Source: an uncultured Verrucomicrobiota bacterium
Lineage (GTDB): Bacteria; Verrucomicrobiota; Verrucomicrobiia; Opitutales; Seribacteraceae
Length of the DNA: 64,000 nucleotides
Assembly (NCBI GenBank): GCA_902569115.1
Contig: CACFTI010000010.1
Location: forward strand, 1 to 64,000
Direction: 5' to 3'
The notes below the pieces were generated by a model, which was not told where the DNA came from, did not search any database, and saw only the letters and a list, made by a program, of their open reading frames with translations. Each line of letters begins with the position of its first letter. The first letter of the stretch is position 1. Below, piece after piece: positions 16,747 through 27,044 of this stretch. The translations under genes and the position numbers were made by a program.

Positions 16747-17600
16747 TTATTTTCTGCAGTAACGGTAGCCTTGATCAAATTCGAGGCATCAACTGACTCT
16801 GCACCATTGTGGCGATACCCCCAAAGGGTTTTGTCACAGGTTACACAACCATCCAAGCAAACAACCTGCCCGTTTACCTTGGGGACGGAAGGCGGTAGAC
16901 AGTAATGCCCTATAAACACGGGCCTTTCATCCTTTAGGTATGGTTGAAGCACGGTAAGTTCTTCATCGGTGGGTCCCTTATCGTCAATAACAGGCACCAT
17001 GGGTGAGAAAAAACACTGTCCATAAGGCTTACCCCTTAAATCTTTCCACCATTTCAGCCGGCCTTTGGCTCTTTCGACGCCAAATCGGTCCTTTAATTTT
17101 AATTCTTTGGGGATACTTATTTTAATACCCGATAGAATTTGATCCACTGCGAGTTTGTATGAACTTTTTTTCTCCAGAGTATCCAAAATAAAAGAATCAT
17201 CATCCACATTTTTTCCTCTGAGTAATTCGATCGATGAAAAGTGCCAGGCCGCATGCACCATTCGCAGGGTCTTCAAATCGAGGAAAAGAGGTAGAGTCCT
17301 CAACCACGGAATGAATGCTTTATATTCCTGTGGTATTTCTTTACCCGCGACCCAGTTTTGAATCAGTCTAAATTCATGGTTACCCAAAACGGCAACGGCT
17401 TTGCCGCTTTCACAAAGTGATTTTACTAAAGTTAGCACTTCAACCGATTGAGGACCCCGATTGATAAAATCACCCACAAATCCTAGTTTTCGATTTTCTG
17501 GATGATTGATTTCATCTTTCGTATAGGAATAGCCCAATATTTTAAGAATTTTTTGAAACTCTAGATAATGACCATGAATATCGCCAATTAAATCAATCAT
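16743..17600 (-). CDS. PP2A-like metallophosphoesterase
   Basis: A 285-residue calcineurin-type phosphatase with the signature sequence GDIHG near residue 6, GDFINRGPQ near 43 and GNHEF near 73. The second motif has Asn where protein phosphatases usually have Asp (GDxVDRG). Later His residues (MVHAAWHF, FIGHYC) probably complete the di-metal site. The protein is cytoplasmic, with no signal peptide. Its substrate may be a phosphoprotein, a dinucleotide polyphosphate or another phosphoester and cannot be told from sequence. It lies on the opposite strand between two small paralogous genes, overlapping the first by 4 bases. Confidence 0.85.
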   Translation of the reverse strand: MIDLIGDIHGHYLEFQKILKILGYSYTKDEINHPENRKLGFVGDFINRGPQSVEVLTLVKSLCESGKAVAVLGNHEFRLIQNWVAGKEIPQEYKAFIPWLRTLPLFLDLKTLRMVHAAWHFSSIELLRGKNVDDDSFILDTLEKKSSYKLAVDQILSGIKISIPKELKLKDRFGVERAKGRLKWWKDLRGKPYGQCFFSPMVPVIDDKGPTDEELTVLQPYLKDERPVFIGHYCLPPSVPKVNGQVVCLDGCVTCDKTLWGYRHNGAESVDASNLIKATVTAENN

Positions 17601-17739
17601 CTTTTGGTCAGGGATTTATAGAATACTCTATCATTATATTTATTATTGCTAATGAACTGAAATGAGGACTTACTTTAACTTTTTAGATGAAAAATCGAAA
17701 ATAATAGGAAATATATTCTTAAGTAGAGTATGTTCATAT

Positions 17740-17982
17740 ATGAAAAAAGATGAAGAAAGTCTAAGTGTTAATGATTATAGGTTTAATTATCGACAAACAG
17801 GAGACGAACTTTTTTCGGAAAGGCATTTTTCAGCCCCAAATCCGATTGTTGCACGGCAAATGTTTGACCTAGCCTGCAAGAAAGATGATCTTGTCGCGGA
17901 TGAAGTTGATATGGCTGTATGGAATCGTTGGGCAAACCGGTGGGAGGAAGTTTCCACTGAAGAATTATCAGATACCGATTGA
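17740..17982 (+). CDS. Small unknown protein, paralogue B
   Basis: Eighty residues from the ATG at 17740, aligning end to end with the 16504-16746 product: acidic start, an R-F-N-Y-R strand-like part, A-R-Q-M-F-D-L-A-C helix, then V-W-N-R-W-x-x-R-W-E-E. Longer in-frame starts begin at 17662, but the shared MKK start and end points favour 17740. It is acidic and soluble, and no family is recognised. The two copies have diverged, so the duplication is not recent. Confidence 0.65.
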   Translation: MKKDEESLSVNDYRFNYRQTGDELFSERHFSAPNPIVARQMFDLACKKDDLVADEVDMAVWNRWANRWEEVSTEELSDTD

Positions 17983-18051
17983 TTTAGTCGCCTAATCTCT
18001 CCCTTTTTCTTATTTTTGCGGAATGTGTGTCTCGCATTTCACAAAATAAAT

Positions 18052-19185
18052 ATGAAAAGTTCCTTTATTCTTGAGAAGAACGATGTAGTCGGTGGTCCTC
18101 GGGCAGGCATGCTGACTCTGCCCAGCGGAATCGTTCCCACCCCAGTATTCATGCCGGTGGGTACCCAAGCTACGGTGAAAGGGACATTGCCACAGGATCT
18201 TCACAAGGTTGTGAAATGTCCCATTATTCTCGGAAATACTTATCATCTAAACTTGCGTCCTGGTGTGGATATTGTCCGTAAGGCGGGGGGCTTGAGTAAA
18301 TTTATGAACTGGAATGGACCAGTCCTTACTGATTCAGGAGGATTTCAGGTCTTCAGCTTATCTAAACTTAGGAAAATTGATGATCAAGGAGTTCGCTTCC
18401 GGTCTCATCTGGATGGAATGGAAATCTTTCTTGGACCCAACGAGTCCATTGATATTCAGGATGGTCTGCATTCTGATATTGCAATGTGTCTGGATGAATG
18501 TCCAGCCGCGGAAGCCACCCGCGAGGAAGTGCAGGCAGCCACTGACCGTACCACCCTGTGGGCCGGGCACTGCTTTCAGCACTGGCAAAATCAAAAATGT
18601 AATCAGGATGGCCGTATGCTTTTTGGAATAGTCCAAGGGGGGCGGTTTGAAGATTTACGGATTAAGTCTGCCGAAGAATTGATTGCTTTTGATTTTCCCG
18701 GATATGCGATTGGTGGTGTCAGTGTCGGGGAGACGGAAGAGGAAATGCTCGAACAGGTAAAGTGGTGTACCTCCGTCCTCCCCGAGGGTAAGCCCCGATA
18801 TGTAATGGGCGTGGGCACCCCACCTCAGCTTTTATCTATGGTGGGAATGGGGGCGGATATGTTTGACTGTGTAATGCCCAGTCGTGCAGCTCGTCATGGT
18901 ATGGCTTTCACGAAGGATGGAACCCTCAACCTACGAAACGAAAAATTTAAGGAAGATCTTTCTCCACTCGATCCCTCCACAGACTGTTATGTATCCAATG
19001 AATTTACCAAGTCCTACCTGCGTCATTTAATCATGGCCAAGGAATCTTTGGCTGGAGTGCTTCTTACCCTTCATAATCTGAGGTTTTTTGTCGAGTTGAT
19101 GGAGAAGGCCAGGGAACGAATTGTGAACGGAACTTTCTCCGATTGGTCAGCTGAATGGATCGCCCACTACCTGTATGGTAAATAA
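18052..19185 (+). CDS. tgt: Queuine/preQ1 tRNA-ribosyltransferase
   Basis: A 377-residue enzyme exchanging G34 for the preQ1 base in tRNAs with GUN anticodons. The general base region DSGGFQVFSL (D94) and the nucleophile in MFDCVMPSR (D272) are present, as is SDIAMCLDECP. In the family's C-terminal zinc site (Cys318, Cys320, Cys323, His349 in the Zymomonas enzyme) this protein has Thr310, Cys312, Ser315 and His341, so two of four zinc ligands are lost. The ATG at 18052 is preferred over an upstream TTG at 18016. No other queuosine genes lie in the window. A strong terminator follows. Confidence 0.95.
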   Translation: MKSSFILEKNDVVGGPRAGMLTLPSGIVPTPVFMPVGTQATVKGTLPQDLHKVVKCPIILGNTYHLNLRPGVDIVRKAGGLSKFMNWNGPVLTDSGGFQVFSLSKLRKIDDQGVRFRSHLDGMEIFLGPNESIDIQDGLHSDIAMCLDECPAAEATREEVQAATDRTTLWAGHCFQHWQNQKCNQDGRMLFGIVQGGRFEDLRIKSAEELIAFDFPGYAIGGVSVGETEEEMLEQVKWCTSVLPEGKPRYVMGVGTPPQLLSMVGMGADMFDCVMPSRAARHGMAFTKDGTLNLRNEKFKEDLSPLDPSTDCYVSNEFTKSYLRHLIMAKESLAGVLLTLHNLRFFVELMEKARERIVNGTFSDWSAEWIAHYLYGK

Positions 19186-19213
19186 AAAAGCCGGGTCATT
19201 ACCCGGCTTTTTT
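19184..19213. terminator. Bidirectional Rho-independent terminator
   Basis: Perfect hairpin AAAAAAGCCGGGT / ACCCGGCTTTTTT with a four-base CATT loop between the convergent tgt and C-type lectin genes. A and T tracts on the two sides make it usable from both strands. It begins within the tgt stop codon. Confidence 0.9.
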
Positions 19214-19234
19214 AAAATTGATAGGAACTGAAAA

Positions 19235-19744
19235 TCAGCCTTTGGGGGCTTTTAGTTCGGAATCTTTGGGACCTGCGTCTTTCGGTGCGGTACCTTTCCA
19301 TTCGCATACATATCCCTTCACTTTTCCGGAGAAATCAGTGGTGTCTGCCCATTTTCCATTCTTTCCGCTGAGGATCAGAAAGTTATGTCCGGACGCGGCA
19401 GATGGTTGCCCTTCATCCCAGTTCTTCATTTTGAAGTCCTCACCATTATCCCAAGTCCAGGTGCCCTCCTCAAACTCATCCGTGCCACCGAGCCAGATCA
19501 GGTTTCCCTTGGCCATCCTGCGCACAAATTCATTTTCCTGTGCGGTGGTGATCACCACAAGCTCTCCCCCGATATCGTCACAAGCGAATTTAGCTTCCCA
19601 CCATGTGCTGTTGGTATCGAGAAAAGCTTTGTAATGGTTGCCACGGAAGGCTACGGCATCCTTGGGTGGTTCCACCTTGTCGGCGAACAACGCTTGAGAA
19701 AGAATTGATGAAAGAAAGAGAGTGAATACGGTTTTTAATTTCAT
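19235..19744 (-). CDS. Exported C-type lectin-like domain protein
   Basis: A 169-residue protein with a Sec signal peptide (residues 1-21) and one C-type lectin fold. Hallmarks seen are WWEAKFACDDIGGELV, WLGGTDEFEEGTWTWDNGE (the W-I-G-type core), NWDEGQP and the C-terminal GYVCEW. The motif pattern resembles bacterial CTL domains. Calcium-sugar selectivity motifs such as EPN or QPD are not visible, so carbohydrate binding is uncertain. The tail is Lys/Pro/Gly-rich. It shares a bidirectional terminator with tgt. Confidence 0.85.
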   Translation of the reverse strand: MKLKTVFTLFLSSILSQALFADKVEPPKDAVAFRGNHYKAFLDTNSTWWEAKFACDDIGGELVVITTAQENEFVRRMAKGNLIWLGGTDEFEEGTWTWDNGEDFKMKNWDEGQPSAASGHNFLILSGKNGKWADTTDFSGKVKGYVCEWKGTAPKDAGPKDSELKAPKG

Positions 19745-19861
19745 AAGTGTATAACAAGCTAATAGCTCAAGTTTTCATTTTCGCAACAAATTTTATACCA
19801 TCTTAGAGTAAATATCTGCAACAAATAGGGCTCAACAAGCTTAAAAGTCTTCACCCTTTAA

Positions 19862-20278
19862 TTACTTGATCAGCTTTTGTTTCCACCCAAGAATACCATC
19901 GTCCATATGAACAATATTTTTGAAGCCCAGCTTCCTGAATGTTTCAAAAGAGTTCGCACTTCTGCGACCACTTCGGCAATGCATCACATAGGTCGTGTCA
20001 CGATCAAGCTTCTCTAACTCAGATTCAAAGCTATCGGCTTTGTAATCGATATTTACGGCACCTGGAATGTGTCCCTCATTAAATTCAGCGGGTGTTCTTA
20101 TATCAAGCACGATAGCTTTTGGGTTTTCTTTCAGCATTTTGGCTGCTTCTACGGCTTTCATATTGGTGAACTGAAACTCTTGATTGGCGACACCTGGATT
20201 CTCATTGTTTGAGCAGGCTGAGCCAATCAGGCAGGCAAGTGAAATGGATAGAATGAATGATTTTAGTCTAAGCTTCAT
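19862..20278 (-). CDS. Rhodanese-domain lipoprotein
   Basis: A 138-residue protein with a lipoprotein signal (LIGSAC, Cys22 to be acylated) and one rhodanese domain. LDIRTPAEFNEGHIPGAVNI and the active-site loop HCRSGRRS are visible, Cys101 being the sulfur-accepting residue. The short loop is like that of GlpE/PspE-type single-domain rhodaneses. A periplasmic, membrane-anchored sulfurtransferase or thiol-handling role is inferred. Confidence 0.9.
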   Translation of the reverse strand: MKLRLKSFILSISLACLIGSACSNNENPGVANQEFQFTNMKAVEAAKMLKENPKAIVLDIRTPAEFNEGHIPGAVNIDYKADSFESELEKLDRDTTYVMHCRSGRRSANSFETFRKLGFKNIVHMDDGILGWKQKLIK

Positions 20279-20444
20279 GTACAGGATTAGAGATTAATAA
20301 AACCACCCGATCCGCCAACCCCGAATTAAACTGTCTTCATTACTGGCTGATCATAGGATAATGGTGAGGCGTTGAATTTTAAGAGGTAGTTTTCACCATT
20401 TCCTGCGTCGCATAAAAGTATGTCTAGAAAATCCTGATAGATGA

Positions 20445-20535
20445 TTGACGGATGGTCAGCATTAAAGCATTTTATAAGGATGCATACGTGCATGTTGCTC
20501 GGACCGTAGCACAGTCTGGGAGCGTACTACGCTGG
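20445..20535 (+). repeat. Diverged copy of the tRNA-Pro upstream and 5' region
   Basis: Aligned without gaps to 21132-21222, 75 of 91 bases are identical by my count. The shared block starts TTGACGGATG, contains a TATA-like hexamer (TATAAG here, TATAGT in the other copy) and a short GTGCAT motif, then enters the tRNA. Similarity stops abruptly in the anticodon loop. Confidence 0.8.
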
Positions 20536-20566
20536 AAGAGCGAAGTATAAATGTTCAGTGACACCA
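20500..20566 (+). pseudogene. Broken tRNA-Pro copy
   Basis: The first 36 bases match the acceptor strand, D arm and anticodon 5' stem of the intact tRNA-Pro at 21187. After GCTGG the sequence no longer matches, and no T arm or pairing 3' acceptor strand can be built, although a CCA occurs at 20564-20566. It should not give a functional tRNA. The end point is approximate. Confidence 0.7.
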
Positions 20567-20593
20567 GACGGGGTAGTTTATGGAGGAGTCGAA

Positions 20594-20857
20594 TTACTTA
20601 AATGGTAATACTGGACCCTTCGATGGAAGACCTTCATTTGGAGGTAAGCTCAAGGTAAGCAGGCATAATACAATCACACCAATCCCTAATACGCACTCAG
20701 TAATGATATGAACCCAAAAACTGATGGGGTCTTCCTCCTTGTAAAATTTTTTCCCAGTCTTATGAGTCTTTGTCCATTCAGAGACATATCCTCTCTTGTA
20801 GGACTTATGCGCACGCTTAAGCATCCACAGTCCCAAAAAAAAGCCTACAATTTCCAT
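20594..20857 (-). CDS. Small unknown membrane protein (87 aa)
   Basis: An 87-residue frame with a hydrophobic N-terminus (residues 2-14), a basic central part with many Lys, Tyr and Thr, and a clear membrane segment at about 50-70 (HIITECVLGIGVIVLCLLTL). A Pro-rich tail follows. No family is recognised. It lies between the two tRNA-Pro copies on the opposite strand, and I see no strong Shine-Dalgarno. It may have moved with the duplicated DNA. Confidence 0.5.
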   Translation of the reverse strand: MEIVGFFLGLWMLKRAHKSYKRGYVSEWTKTHKTGKKFYKEEDPISFWVHIITECVLGIGVIVLCLLTLSLPPNEGLPSKGPVLPFK

Positions 20858-21263
<406 letters not shown>

Positions 21264-21278
21264 AATTTTCTTTCCTAA

Positions 21279-22163
21279 ATGAGTACAAAACCAAAGATTG
21301 GATGGATCGGGCTCGGCGTAATGGGATCGCCCATGGTCTGTAATCTTCGAAGGGCAGGGTACGAGATATGCGTTTACACCCGAACCAAAAAGAGGGCAGA
21401 TGAAGTACTCGAAGTCGGTGCCCAATGGCTCGAGGATATTGAGGATCTGGCAAGCAGGGTGGATATTCTTTGTACCATGGTTGGGTATCCCGAGGATGTG
21501 GAATCGGTGGTGTTGGGAGAAAAGGGTGCGTTGGCGAGTATGAAACCGGGTAGTCTGCTGATCGATTTTACCACATCGAGTCCAGAGTTGTCGGAAAAGA
21601 TTGCACAGAGAGCATCCGCAAAGGGGGTTCTTTCCCTTGATGCACCCGTGAGTGGGGGAGATATTGGAGCGAAAAGTGGGACTCTGGCCATCATGTGCGG
21701 AGGAATAGATGAGTCTTTCACCACGGCCGAACCAATCCTGCAATGCCTGGGTGATAAAATTAAACATTTTGGCGGTTCTGGCTCTGGCCAGCGGGTAAAG
21801 ATGTCGAACCAGATTCTGATCGCATCAACCATGGTGGGCATGGTCGAATCGATGCTCTATGCGGAGACGGCGGGGCTAAAGCTTTCCGATGTGATTGAAT
21901 TAATCGGAAAGGGGGCGGCAGGTTGCTGGTCGATCAATAATCTGGGTCCGCGAATTGTTAAAGAAGACTGGGCTCCGGGATTTTACATTAAGCACTTTTT
22001 GAAAGATATGAGAATTGCTCTAGAGGATTCCAAGCGGATGGGGTTGAATTTGGAGGGATTGGCCTTGGCACAACGGTTTTATTCACTGGCCGATTCTTAC
22101 GACTGGGAAAACGATGGTACTCAGGCTTTGATGAAGATTATTCGTCAGATCAATGCATCCTAA
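21279..22163 (+). CDS. 3-hydroxyisobutyrate dehydrogenase-family NAD(P) oxidoreductase
   Basis: A 294-residue beta-hydroxyacid dehydrogenase. It has the Rossmann loop GWIGLGVMGSPM near residue 8, the substrate signature LDAPVSGGDIGAKSGTL near 126, and the catalytic-Lys region SGQRVKMSNQILIAST near residue 170. The family reduces or oxidises 3-hydroxyisobutyrate, tartronate semialdehyde, glyoxylate or succinic semialdehyde; which one cannot be told here. It starts 16 bases after tRNA-Pro. Cytoplasmic. Confidence 0.9.
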   Translation: MSTKPKIGWIGLGVMGSPMVCNLRRAGYEICVYTRTKKRADEVLEVGAQWLEDIEDLASRVDILCTMVGYPEDVESVVLGEKGALASMKPGSLLIDFTTSSPELSEKIAQRASAKGVLSLDAPVSGGDIGAKSGTLAIMCGGIDESFTTAEPILQCLGDKIKHFGGSGSGQRVKMSNQILIASTMVGMVESMLYAETAGLKLSDVIELIGKGAAGCWSINNLGPRIVKEDWAPGFYIKHFLKDMRIALEDSKRMGLNLEGLALAQRFYSLADSYDWENDGTQALMKIIRQINAS

Positions 22164-22224
22164 GAATCTGATAAAAGAGGGTTTCCAAAATTTAAGTTCC
22201 TGATAGGATATTCCATTTGAATCT

Positions 22225-23157
22225 ATGTCAACACTAGTTACAGGAGGAGCCGGCTTTCTCGGGAGTCATTTGTGTGAACGCCTTGTCAAGCAGGGCGAGG
22301 AAGTGATCTGTTTGGACAATTTCTTCACCGGTCGTCGAAGAAATGTCGCCAACCTGTTGGATTATAAAAATTTCGAAATGATGAGGCATGATGTGGTGGA
22401 TCCTTTCAAAGTGGAAGTGGACCGTATTTATAATCTCGCCTGTCCGGCATCGCCAATCCATTACCAATACAATCCCATCAAGACGGTAAAAACTTCAGTG
22501 ATGGGTGCGATCAATTGCCTGGGCTTGGCTAAAAGAGTGGGGGCAAGAATTTTACAGGCATCGACTTCTGAAATCTATGGTGATCCGGAAGTACATCCAC
22601 AACCGGAATCCTATCGGGGAAATGTGAACCCGATCGGACTACGATCCTGCTATGATGAGGGGAAGCGTTGTGCCGAGACTCTTTTTTTTGATTATCATAG
22701 GGAAAATAAGGTGGATATCCGGGTGATCCGAATTTTTAACACCTATGGCCCGAACATGAGACCGGATGATGGACGGGTGGTTTCCAATTTTATTGTACAG
22801 GCATTAAAAGGAGAAGATCTTACACTTTACGGTGATGGTTCGCAGACACGTTCCTTTTGTTATGTTGATGATTTAATCAACGGAATGGTGGGAGTGATGG
22901 AGCAGGAGGATTCGGTGGGCCCCGTCAACTTGGGGAATCCAATAGAATTTACGATTAAACAACTTGCGGAAGCAGTTCTCGATAAAGTGCATACCGAATC
23001 GAGTCTAACCGAAGAACCTTTGCCATCTGATGATCCCACCCAGAGAAAACCGGATATTTCGCTTGCTCAAAAACTATTGTCCTGGAATCCAGTCGTTGAA
23101 TTGAGCACTGGGTTGGACCGTACGATTCCTTACTTTCGAGAAATTATTAAAGAATAA
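22225..23157 (+). CDS. UDP-glucuronate decarboxylase-like extended SDR
   Basis: A 310-residue NAD-dependent sugar-nucleotide enzyme. It has the GGAGFLGSH glycine-rich loop (residues 7-15), [27 protein letters not shown], and a catalytic region in which [11 protein letters not shown] contains the Tyr-x-x-x-Lys pair. These segments are characteristic of UDP-xylose synthase-type decarboxylases, which form UDP-xylose from UDP-glucuronate. Other UDP-sugar epimerases are the alternative. It probably supplies a pentose for cell-surface polysaccharide. Confidence 0.9.
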   Translation: MSTLVTGGAGFLGSHLCERLVKQGEEVICLDNFFTGRRRNVANLLDYKNFEMMRHDVVDPFKVEVDRIYNLACPASPIHYQYNPIKTVKTSVMGAINCLGLAKRVGARILQASTSEIYGDPEVHPQPESYRGNVNPIGLRSCYDEGKRCAETLFFDYHRENKVDIRVIRIFNTYGPNMRPDDGRVVSNFIVQALKGEDLTLYGDGSQTRSFCYVDDLINGMVGVMEQEDSVGPVNLGNPIEFTIKQLAEAVLDKVHTESSLTEEPLPSDDPTQRKPDISLAQKLLSWNPVVELSTGLDRTIPYFREIIKE

Positions 23158-23171
23158 AAATTCTTACTTTT

Positions 23172-26100
23172 ATGAATTTATTCAGCCCAGTTCAGTCTAT
23201 TTTAAAGTCCCTCAAGGGAAGACACCATAAAAAGTTCCTTAAAAAGTGTGCCCCGTTGGTTAATAAAATCAATGAGATTGAAAAGGAATACCAGTCATTC
23301 AGTACCGAGGAATTACAGGCTAAGACCCAGGAATTTATGGGTCGTTTTGAGAAAGGAGAAAGCTTGGATGATTTATTGCCTGAAGCTTTTGCCACTGTCA
23401 AAAATGCCGCTCGTCGCATGTGTGGACAAACGGTTTCTGTCTGCGATCATCCGATTGAATGGCAGATGGTGCATTATGATGTGCAATTGATTGGTGGTAT
23501 TGCTCTTCACGAAAGACACATTGCGGAAATGGCCACCGGGGAAGGAAAGACGCTTGTCTCGACATGTCCTCTGTACCTGAATGCCCTGAGTGGTAAAAAC
23601 TGCCAGTTGGTCACCGTCAATGATTACCTCGCCCGCCGGGATTCCCATTGGATGGGAGCCCTGTTTGAATTTTTGGGGCTCACGGTTGGGTGTATCCAAA
23701 ATAGCATGCCTTCCGCCGAGCGTCGTGAGATGTACAATAAGAATATCACCTATGGTACGGCTTCCGAGTTTGGGTTTGATTATCTACGGGACAACGGCAT
23801 GGCCACATGTATTGATGATCAGGTCCAACGGGATCATTTTTTCTGCATCATTGATGAGGCGGACTCCATCCTAGTTGATGAGGCCCGTACACCTTTAATT
23901 ATTTCCGGTCCGATGCGTGAAGATCATCCACTTCCTTTTATGGAAATGAAGCCTTTGGTGACCAAGCTTTTTGACGGGCAGCTCAAGCAGTGCAACCAGT
24001 TGGCCGAAGAGGCCAAGCGTGCATTTGCGAAAGAGGACCTGGACGATGAAGCTGCTGATGAGGCTACGGCCAAACTCTTTCAGGTAAAAAAGGGAATGCC
24101 CACGCATCGTCAATTTATGCGAATGATGGAAGATGCAGCAATTCGTAAGAGGTTTGAGAAGTTTGATCTGGATATGAATTCTGATTACAACAAAGAACGG
24201 GCACATAACCTGAAAGAAGAACTTCTCTATGTGATTGATGAGAAAAATCAGCAATCCGATCTTACTGAGAAGGGGAGATCCTTAATCAGTCCCAGTGATC
24301 CCGATGGTTTTGTAATCCCCGATCTTGCAACTCTGTATGTAGATATTGATCGGAAAAATGATTTGTCCGATGACGATAAGCGAAGGGAGAGAGAAAACGC
24401 TGAGCGTGACTTTCAGGTAAGGAGTGAGCGGATCCATACAATCTCCCAGTTGCTTAAAGCATATGGCTTGTATGAAAAAGATAAGCAATACGTGGTACAG
24501 GGGGGGAAGGTAATGATTGTGGATGAGAATACCGGCCGTCTGATGCCGGGGCGTCGATGGAGTAATGGCTTACATCAGGCGGTGGAAGCCAAGGAGAATG
24601 TTCAAATCGAAAAAGAGACCAAAACCTACGCGACCATCACCATTCAGAATTATTTTAGGATGTACGACAAGCTGGCGGGAATGACTGGTACGGCGGAGAC
24701 GGAAGCGGGGGAATTTCATGATATTTACCGTTTGGGTGTGATGGTTATCCCCACACATAGGCCCTGTGTTCGGGAAGATTTAAACGATCTAATGTTCAAG
24801 GGTAGAAGGCAAAAATTTAACCGTGTTTTGGAAGATTTGGTTGAAGCCAACAAGCAGGGACAGCCTGTCCTGATCGGAACAGCTTCAGTGGAGTCTTCCG
24901 AAGTTTTTAGTCGTATGCTTAAACGTGCCAATATACGGCACACTGTATTGAATGCTAAATTCCATGAAAAGGAAGCGGAAATCGTTGCACAGGCAGGTCA
25001 AAAAGGAGCTGTGACTATCGCTACGAACATGGCAGGTCGTGGTACGGATATTAAACTGGGAGAGGGTGTGAAAGAACTTGGCGGCCTTTTGGTTTTGGGA
25101 ACAGAGAGACATGAGTCGCGAAGAATTGATCGCCAGTTGCGTGGTCGTTGTGCCCGCCAGGGAGATCCGGGCGGATCAAGGTTCTATGTTTCGCTGGAAG
25201 ATGATTTGATGCGGCTTTTTGCTAACCAAGGAGCCCTGGCCAAGATGCTTGAAAAATCTTTTGGCGATGATGATATGCTGGAACATGGAACCCTCGACTG
25301 GTCGATTCAAAATGCGCAGAAGAAGGTGGAACAGCAAAATTATTCGATCCGTAAAAGGCTTCTTCAATATGATGATGTGCTAAACCGACAGCGAGAAATT
25401 GTGTATTCGATTCGTAATGATGTGTTACTTGAAGAGGAGCCAAGTAAAATCATTTTTGAATTGGTTGAAGAGGAATTGGATAGTCGCCTTGCAACCGTTC
25501 CACTGGAGGAATTTGGCGTGGAGGATACGGACCAAATGTCACAGTTTGAATCACTTATTGCTTCCTGGGTGAATGTAACTTTCCCATTGTCAGTCAAACT
25601 TGAAGAATTTACGGGGAAATCTTTCGAAGAAGCTCGTGAGCATATATTTGAGAAAATAAAAACCGCCTACAGTGCAAAAAGAAAGCTGGAAGATCCTGAC
25701 CAAATTCTATCCCTTGAGAGATATGTGGTGGTAAATGCAGTGGATGTGCATTGGCAGGACCATCTCACCGAAATGGAGGAGCTCAGAAGAAGTGTTGGCC
25801 TCCGTGGGTATGGACAAAAAGATCCACTTAGTGAATATAAAAATGAAGCATTCCGTGCCTTTGAAGAGATGATGGGGGCAATGAGATCAGAAGTGTGTAC
25901 AGGTTTATTCCGATCATCCACGAATCTTGCTGCTTTTGAAAATATGCTTTCTTCTCTTTCTGGGGTGGCCAAGACGACAGGCCCTGAATCCGGAAATGCT
26001 GGTTTTGATAACTTTAAGGGAGGGCAGGGCGGTTCTGCTGCTGCACAGCAGGAATTGGAAGCCCCACAAATTGCCACCCCAGTGGTGAGAGAGGCTCCAA

Positions 26101-26180
26101 AGGTTGGACGCAATGATCCTTGTCCCTGTGGAAGCGGCAAAAAATACAAGAAGTGCTGTGGTGCCGGCGTGACTGCCTAA
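23172..26180 (+). CDS. secA: Preprotein translocase ATPase SecA
   Basis: A 1002-residue motor of Sec export. Walker [31 protein letters not shown] (DEAD box), NMAGRGTDI and the [15 protein letters not shown] motif VI are present. The C-terminal [18 protein letters not shown] is the SEC-C zinc motif for SecB or phospholipid contacts. The length exceeds E. coli SecA (901), partly from an acidic insertion around residues 260-400. Its stop overlaps convergent rsmA by 4 bases. Confidence 0.98.
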   Translation: MNLFSPVQSILKSLKGRHHKKFLKKCAPLVNKINEIEKEYQSFSTEELQAKTQEFMGRFEKGESLDDLLPEAFATVKNAARRMCGQTVSVCDHPIEWQMVHYDVQLIGGIALHERHIAEMATGEGKTLVSTCPLYLNALSGKNCQLVTVNDYLARRDSHWMGALFEFLGLTVGCIQNSMPSAERREMYNKNITYGTASEFGFDYLRDNGMATCIDDQVQRDHFFCIIDEADSILVDEARTPLIISGPMREDHPLPFMEMKPLVTKLFDGQLKQCNQLAEEAKRAFAKEDLDDEAADEATAKLFQVKKGMPTHRQFMRMMEDAAIRKRFEKFDLDMNSDYNKERAHNLKEELLYVIDEKNQQSDLTEKGRSLISPSDPDGFVIPDLATLYVDIDRKNDLSDDDKRRERENAERDFQVRSERIHTISQLLKAYGLYEKDKQYVVQGGKVMIVDENTGRLMPGRRWSNGLHQAVEAKENVQIEKETKTYATITIQNYFRMYDKLAGMTGTAETEAGEFHDIYRLGVMVIPTHRPCVREDLNDLMFKGRRQKFNRVLEDLVEANKQGQPVLIGTASVESSEVFSRMLKRANIRHTVLNAKFHEKEAEIVAQAGQKGAVTIATNMAGRGTDIKLGEGVKELGGLLVLGTERHESRRIDRQLRGRCARQGDPGGSRFYVSLEDDLMRLFANQGALAKMLEKSFGDDDMLEHGTLDWSIQNAQKKVEQQNYSIRKRLLQYDDVLNRQREIVYSIRNDVLLEEEPSKIIFELVEEELDSRLATVPLEEFGVEDTDQMSQFESLIASWVNVTFPLSVKLEEFTGKSFEEAREHIFEKIKTAYSAKRKLEDPDQILSLERYVVVNAVDVHWQDHLTEMEELRRSVGLRGYGQKDPLSEYKNEAFRAFEEMMGAMRSEVCTGLFRSSTNLAAFENMLSSLSGVAKTTGPESGNAGFDNFKGGQGGSAAAQQELEAPQIATPVVREAPKVGRNDPCPCGSGKKYKKCCGAGVTA

Positions 26181-27022
26181 TCCACAGTAGCGAATAATTC
26201 TCCAAGTCTTTTCCATTCTTCGGGAGGAATTTGTTCTGGCCGAGATGAGGAGGGATATTTACTTTGCTCAAGCCATGAAAGAAGAATCTCTTTGTTATTT
26301 TGATCTTCTTTTTTCGCGAGAGAACCAAGCTGCTTTCTTCGTTGTGTAAAAATTTTTCGAATCAGTGCCCGAACAGTGGAAGAAAATAAAAATGCACCCT
26401 CTTTTAAGTCCATTCTTATGAGCATCGAATCAACGGCTGGAGCCGGGTAAAAACATTGTCTGGAAACGGCATGTTTTTCGGTAAGTTCATAAGAATTTGA
26501 GATAAAAATGCTGAGGGCATGGTACTCTTTGGTTCCGGGTTGTGCCCAGATTCTCTCGACTGCTTCTTTTTGCATCATCAAGACCATCTTTCGGGGAAGT
26601 CTCTCTGTATTGAGTACGGATTCGAGCCAGGCGGATGAGATCGCATAGGGTAGGTTAGCGACTATGGCATATTCGGAGATCGACTCAGGTAGTGAACCCA
26701 GGGGGAGCTTGACTGCGTCCGCTCTTGTGAGGCATAGCTTACCTTGGTTGATGGCTTCAGTTTCGGTTTTCTCAATATTTTCTGCGAGTCGGTAATCGAT
26801 CTCAACCGAATGAACGGTCTGCCCGGCATCCAAAAGTTTTCGGGTGAGTGTTCCAAGTCCGGGGCCAATTTCAACCACATTGCCGGAAGCAGGCAGATCG
26901 GCTAACTGTAATGATTTTTCCACAATGTTTCCATCGATAAGAAAATTCTGACCGAGTTTTTTCTTGGGAAGATGCCCGAGGGCATCCAACAGGGTCGTGG
27001 TCTCGGATGGACTCAGGGGCAT
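26177..27022 (-). CDS. rsmA: 16S rRNA (adenine1518/1519-N6) dimethyltransferase
   Basis: A 281-residue SAM-dependent KsgA/RsmA enzyme that dimethylates two adjacent adenines in the 3' hairpin of 16S rRNA. It has KLGQNFLID near residue 20, SAM motif [14 protein letters not shown] near 49, and the catalytic NLPYAISS around residue 123. The length is normal. It is followed by secA in convergent orientation and preceded on its own strand by trpC 22 bases upstream, so the two may be co-transcribed. Confidence 0.96.
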   Translation of the reverse strand: MPLSPSETTTLLDALGHLPKKKLGQNFLIDGNIVEKSLQLADLPASGNVVEIGPGLGTLTRKLLDAGQTVHSVEIDYRLAENIEKTETEAINQGKLCLTRADAVKLPLGSLPESISEYAIVANLPYAISSAWLESVLNTERLPRKMVLMMQKEAVERIWAQPGTKEYHALSIFISNSYELTEKHAVSRQCFYPAPAVDSMLIRMDLKEGAFLFSSTVRALIRKIFTQRRKQLGSLAKKEDQNNKEILLSWLEQSKYPSSSRPEQIPPEEWKRLGELFATVD

Positions 27023-27044
27023 AGGAAAAAGGGCGGAATAAAAT

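Larger units (their letters stand above)
20279..20593. other. Gene-poor interval with a tRNA-Pro remnant
   Basis: No convincing coding frame is seen on either strand. The right half holds a diverged copy of the tRNA-Pro gene and its upstream DNA, listed separately. An imperfect inverted repeat, ATGGTGA with TTCACCAT, lies near 20361-20397. Confidence 0.6.
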
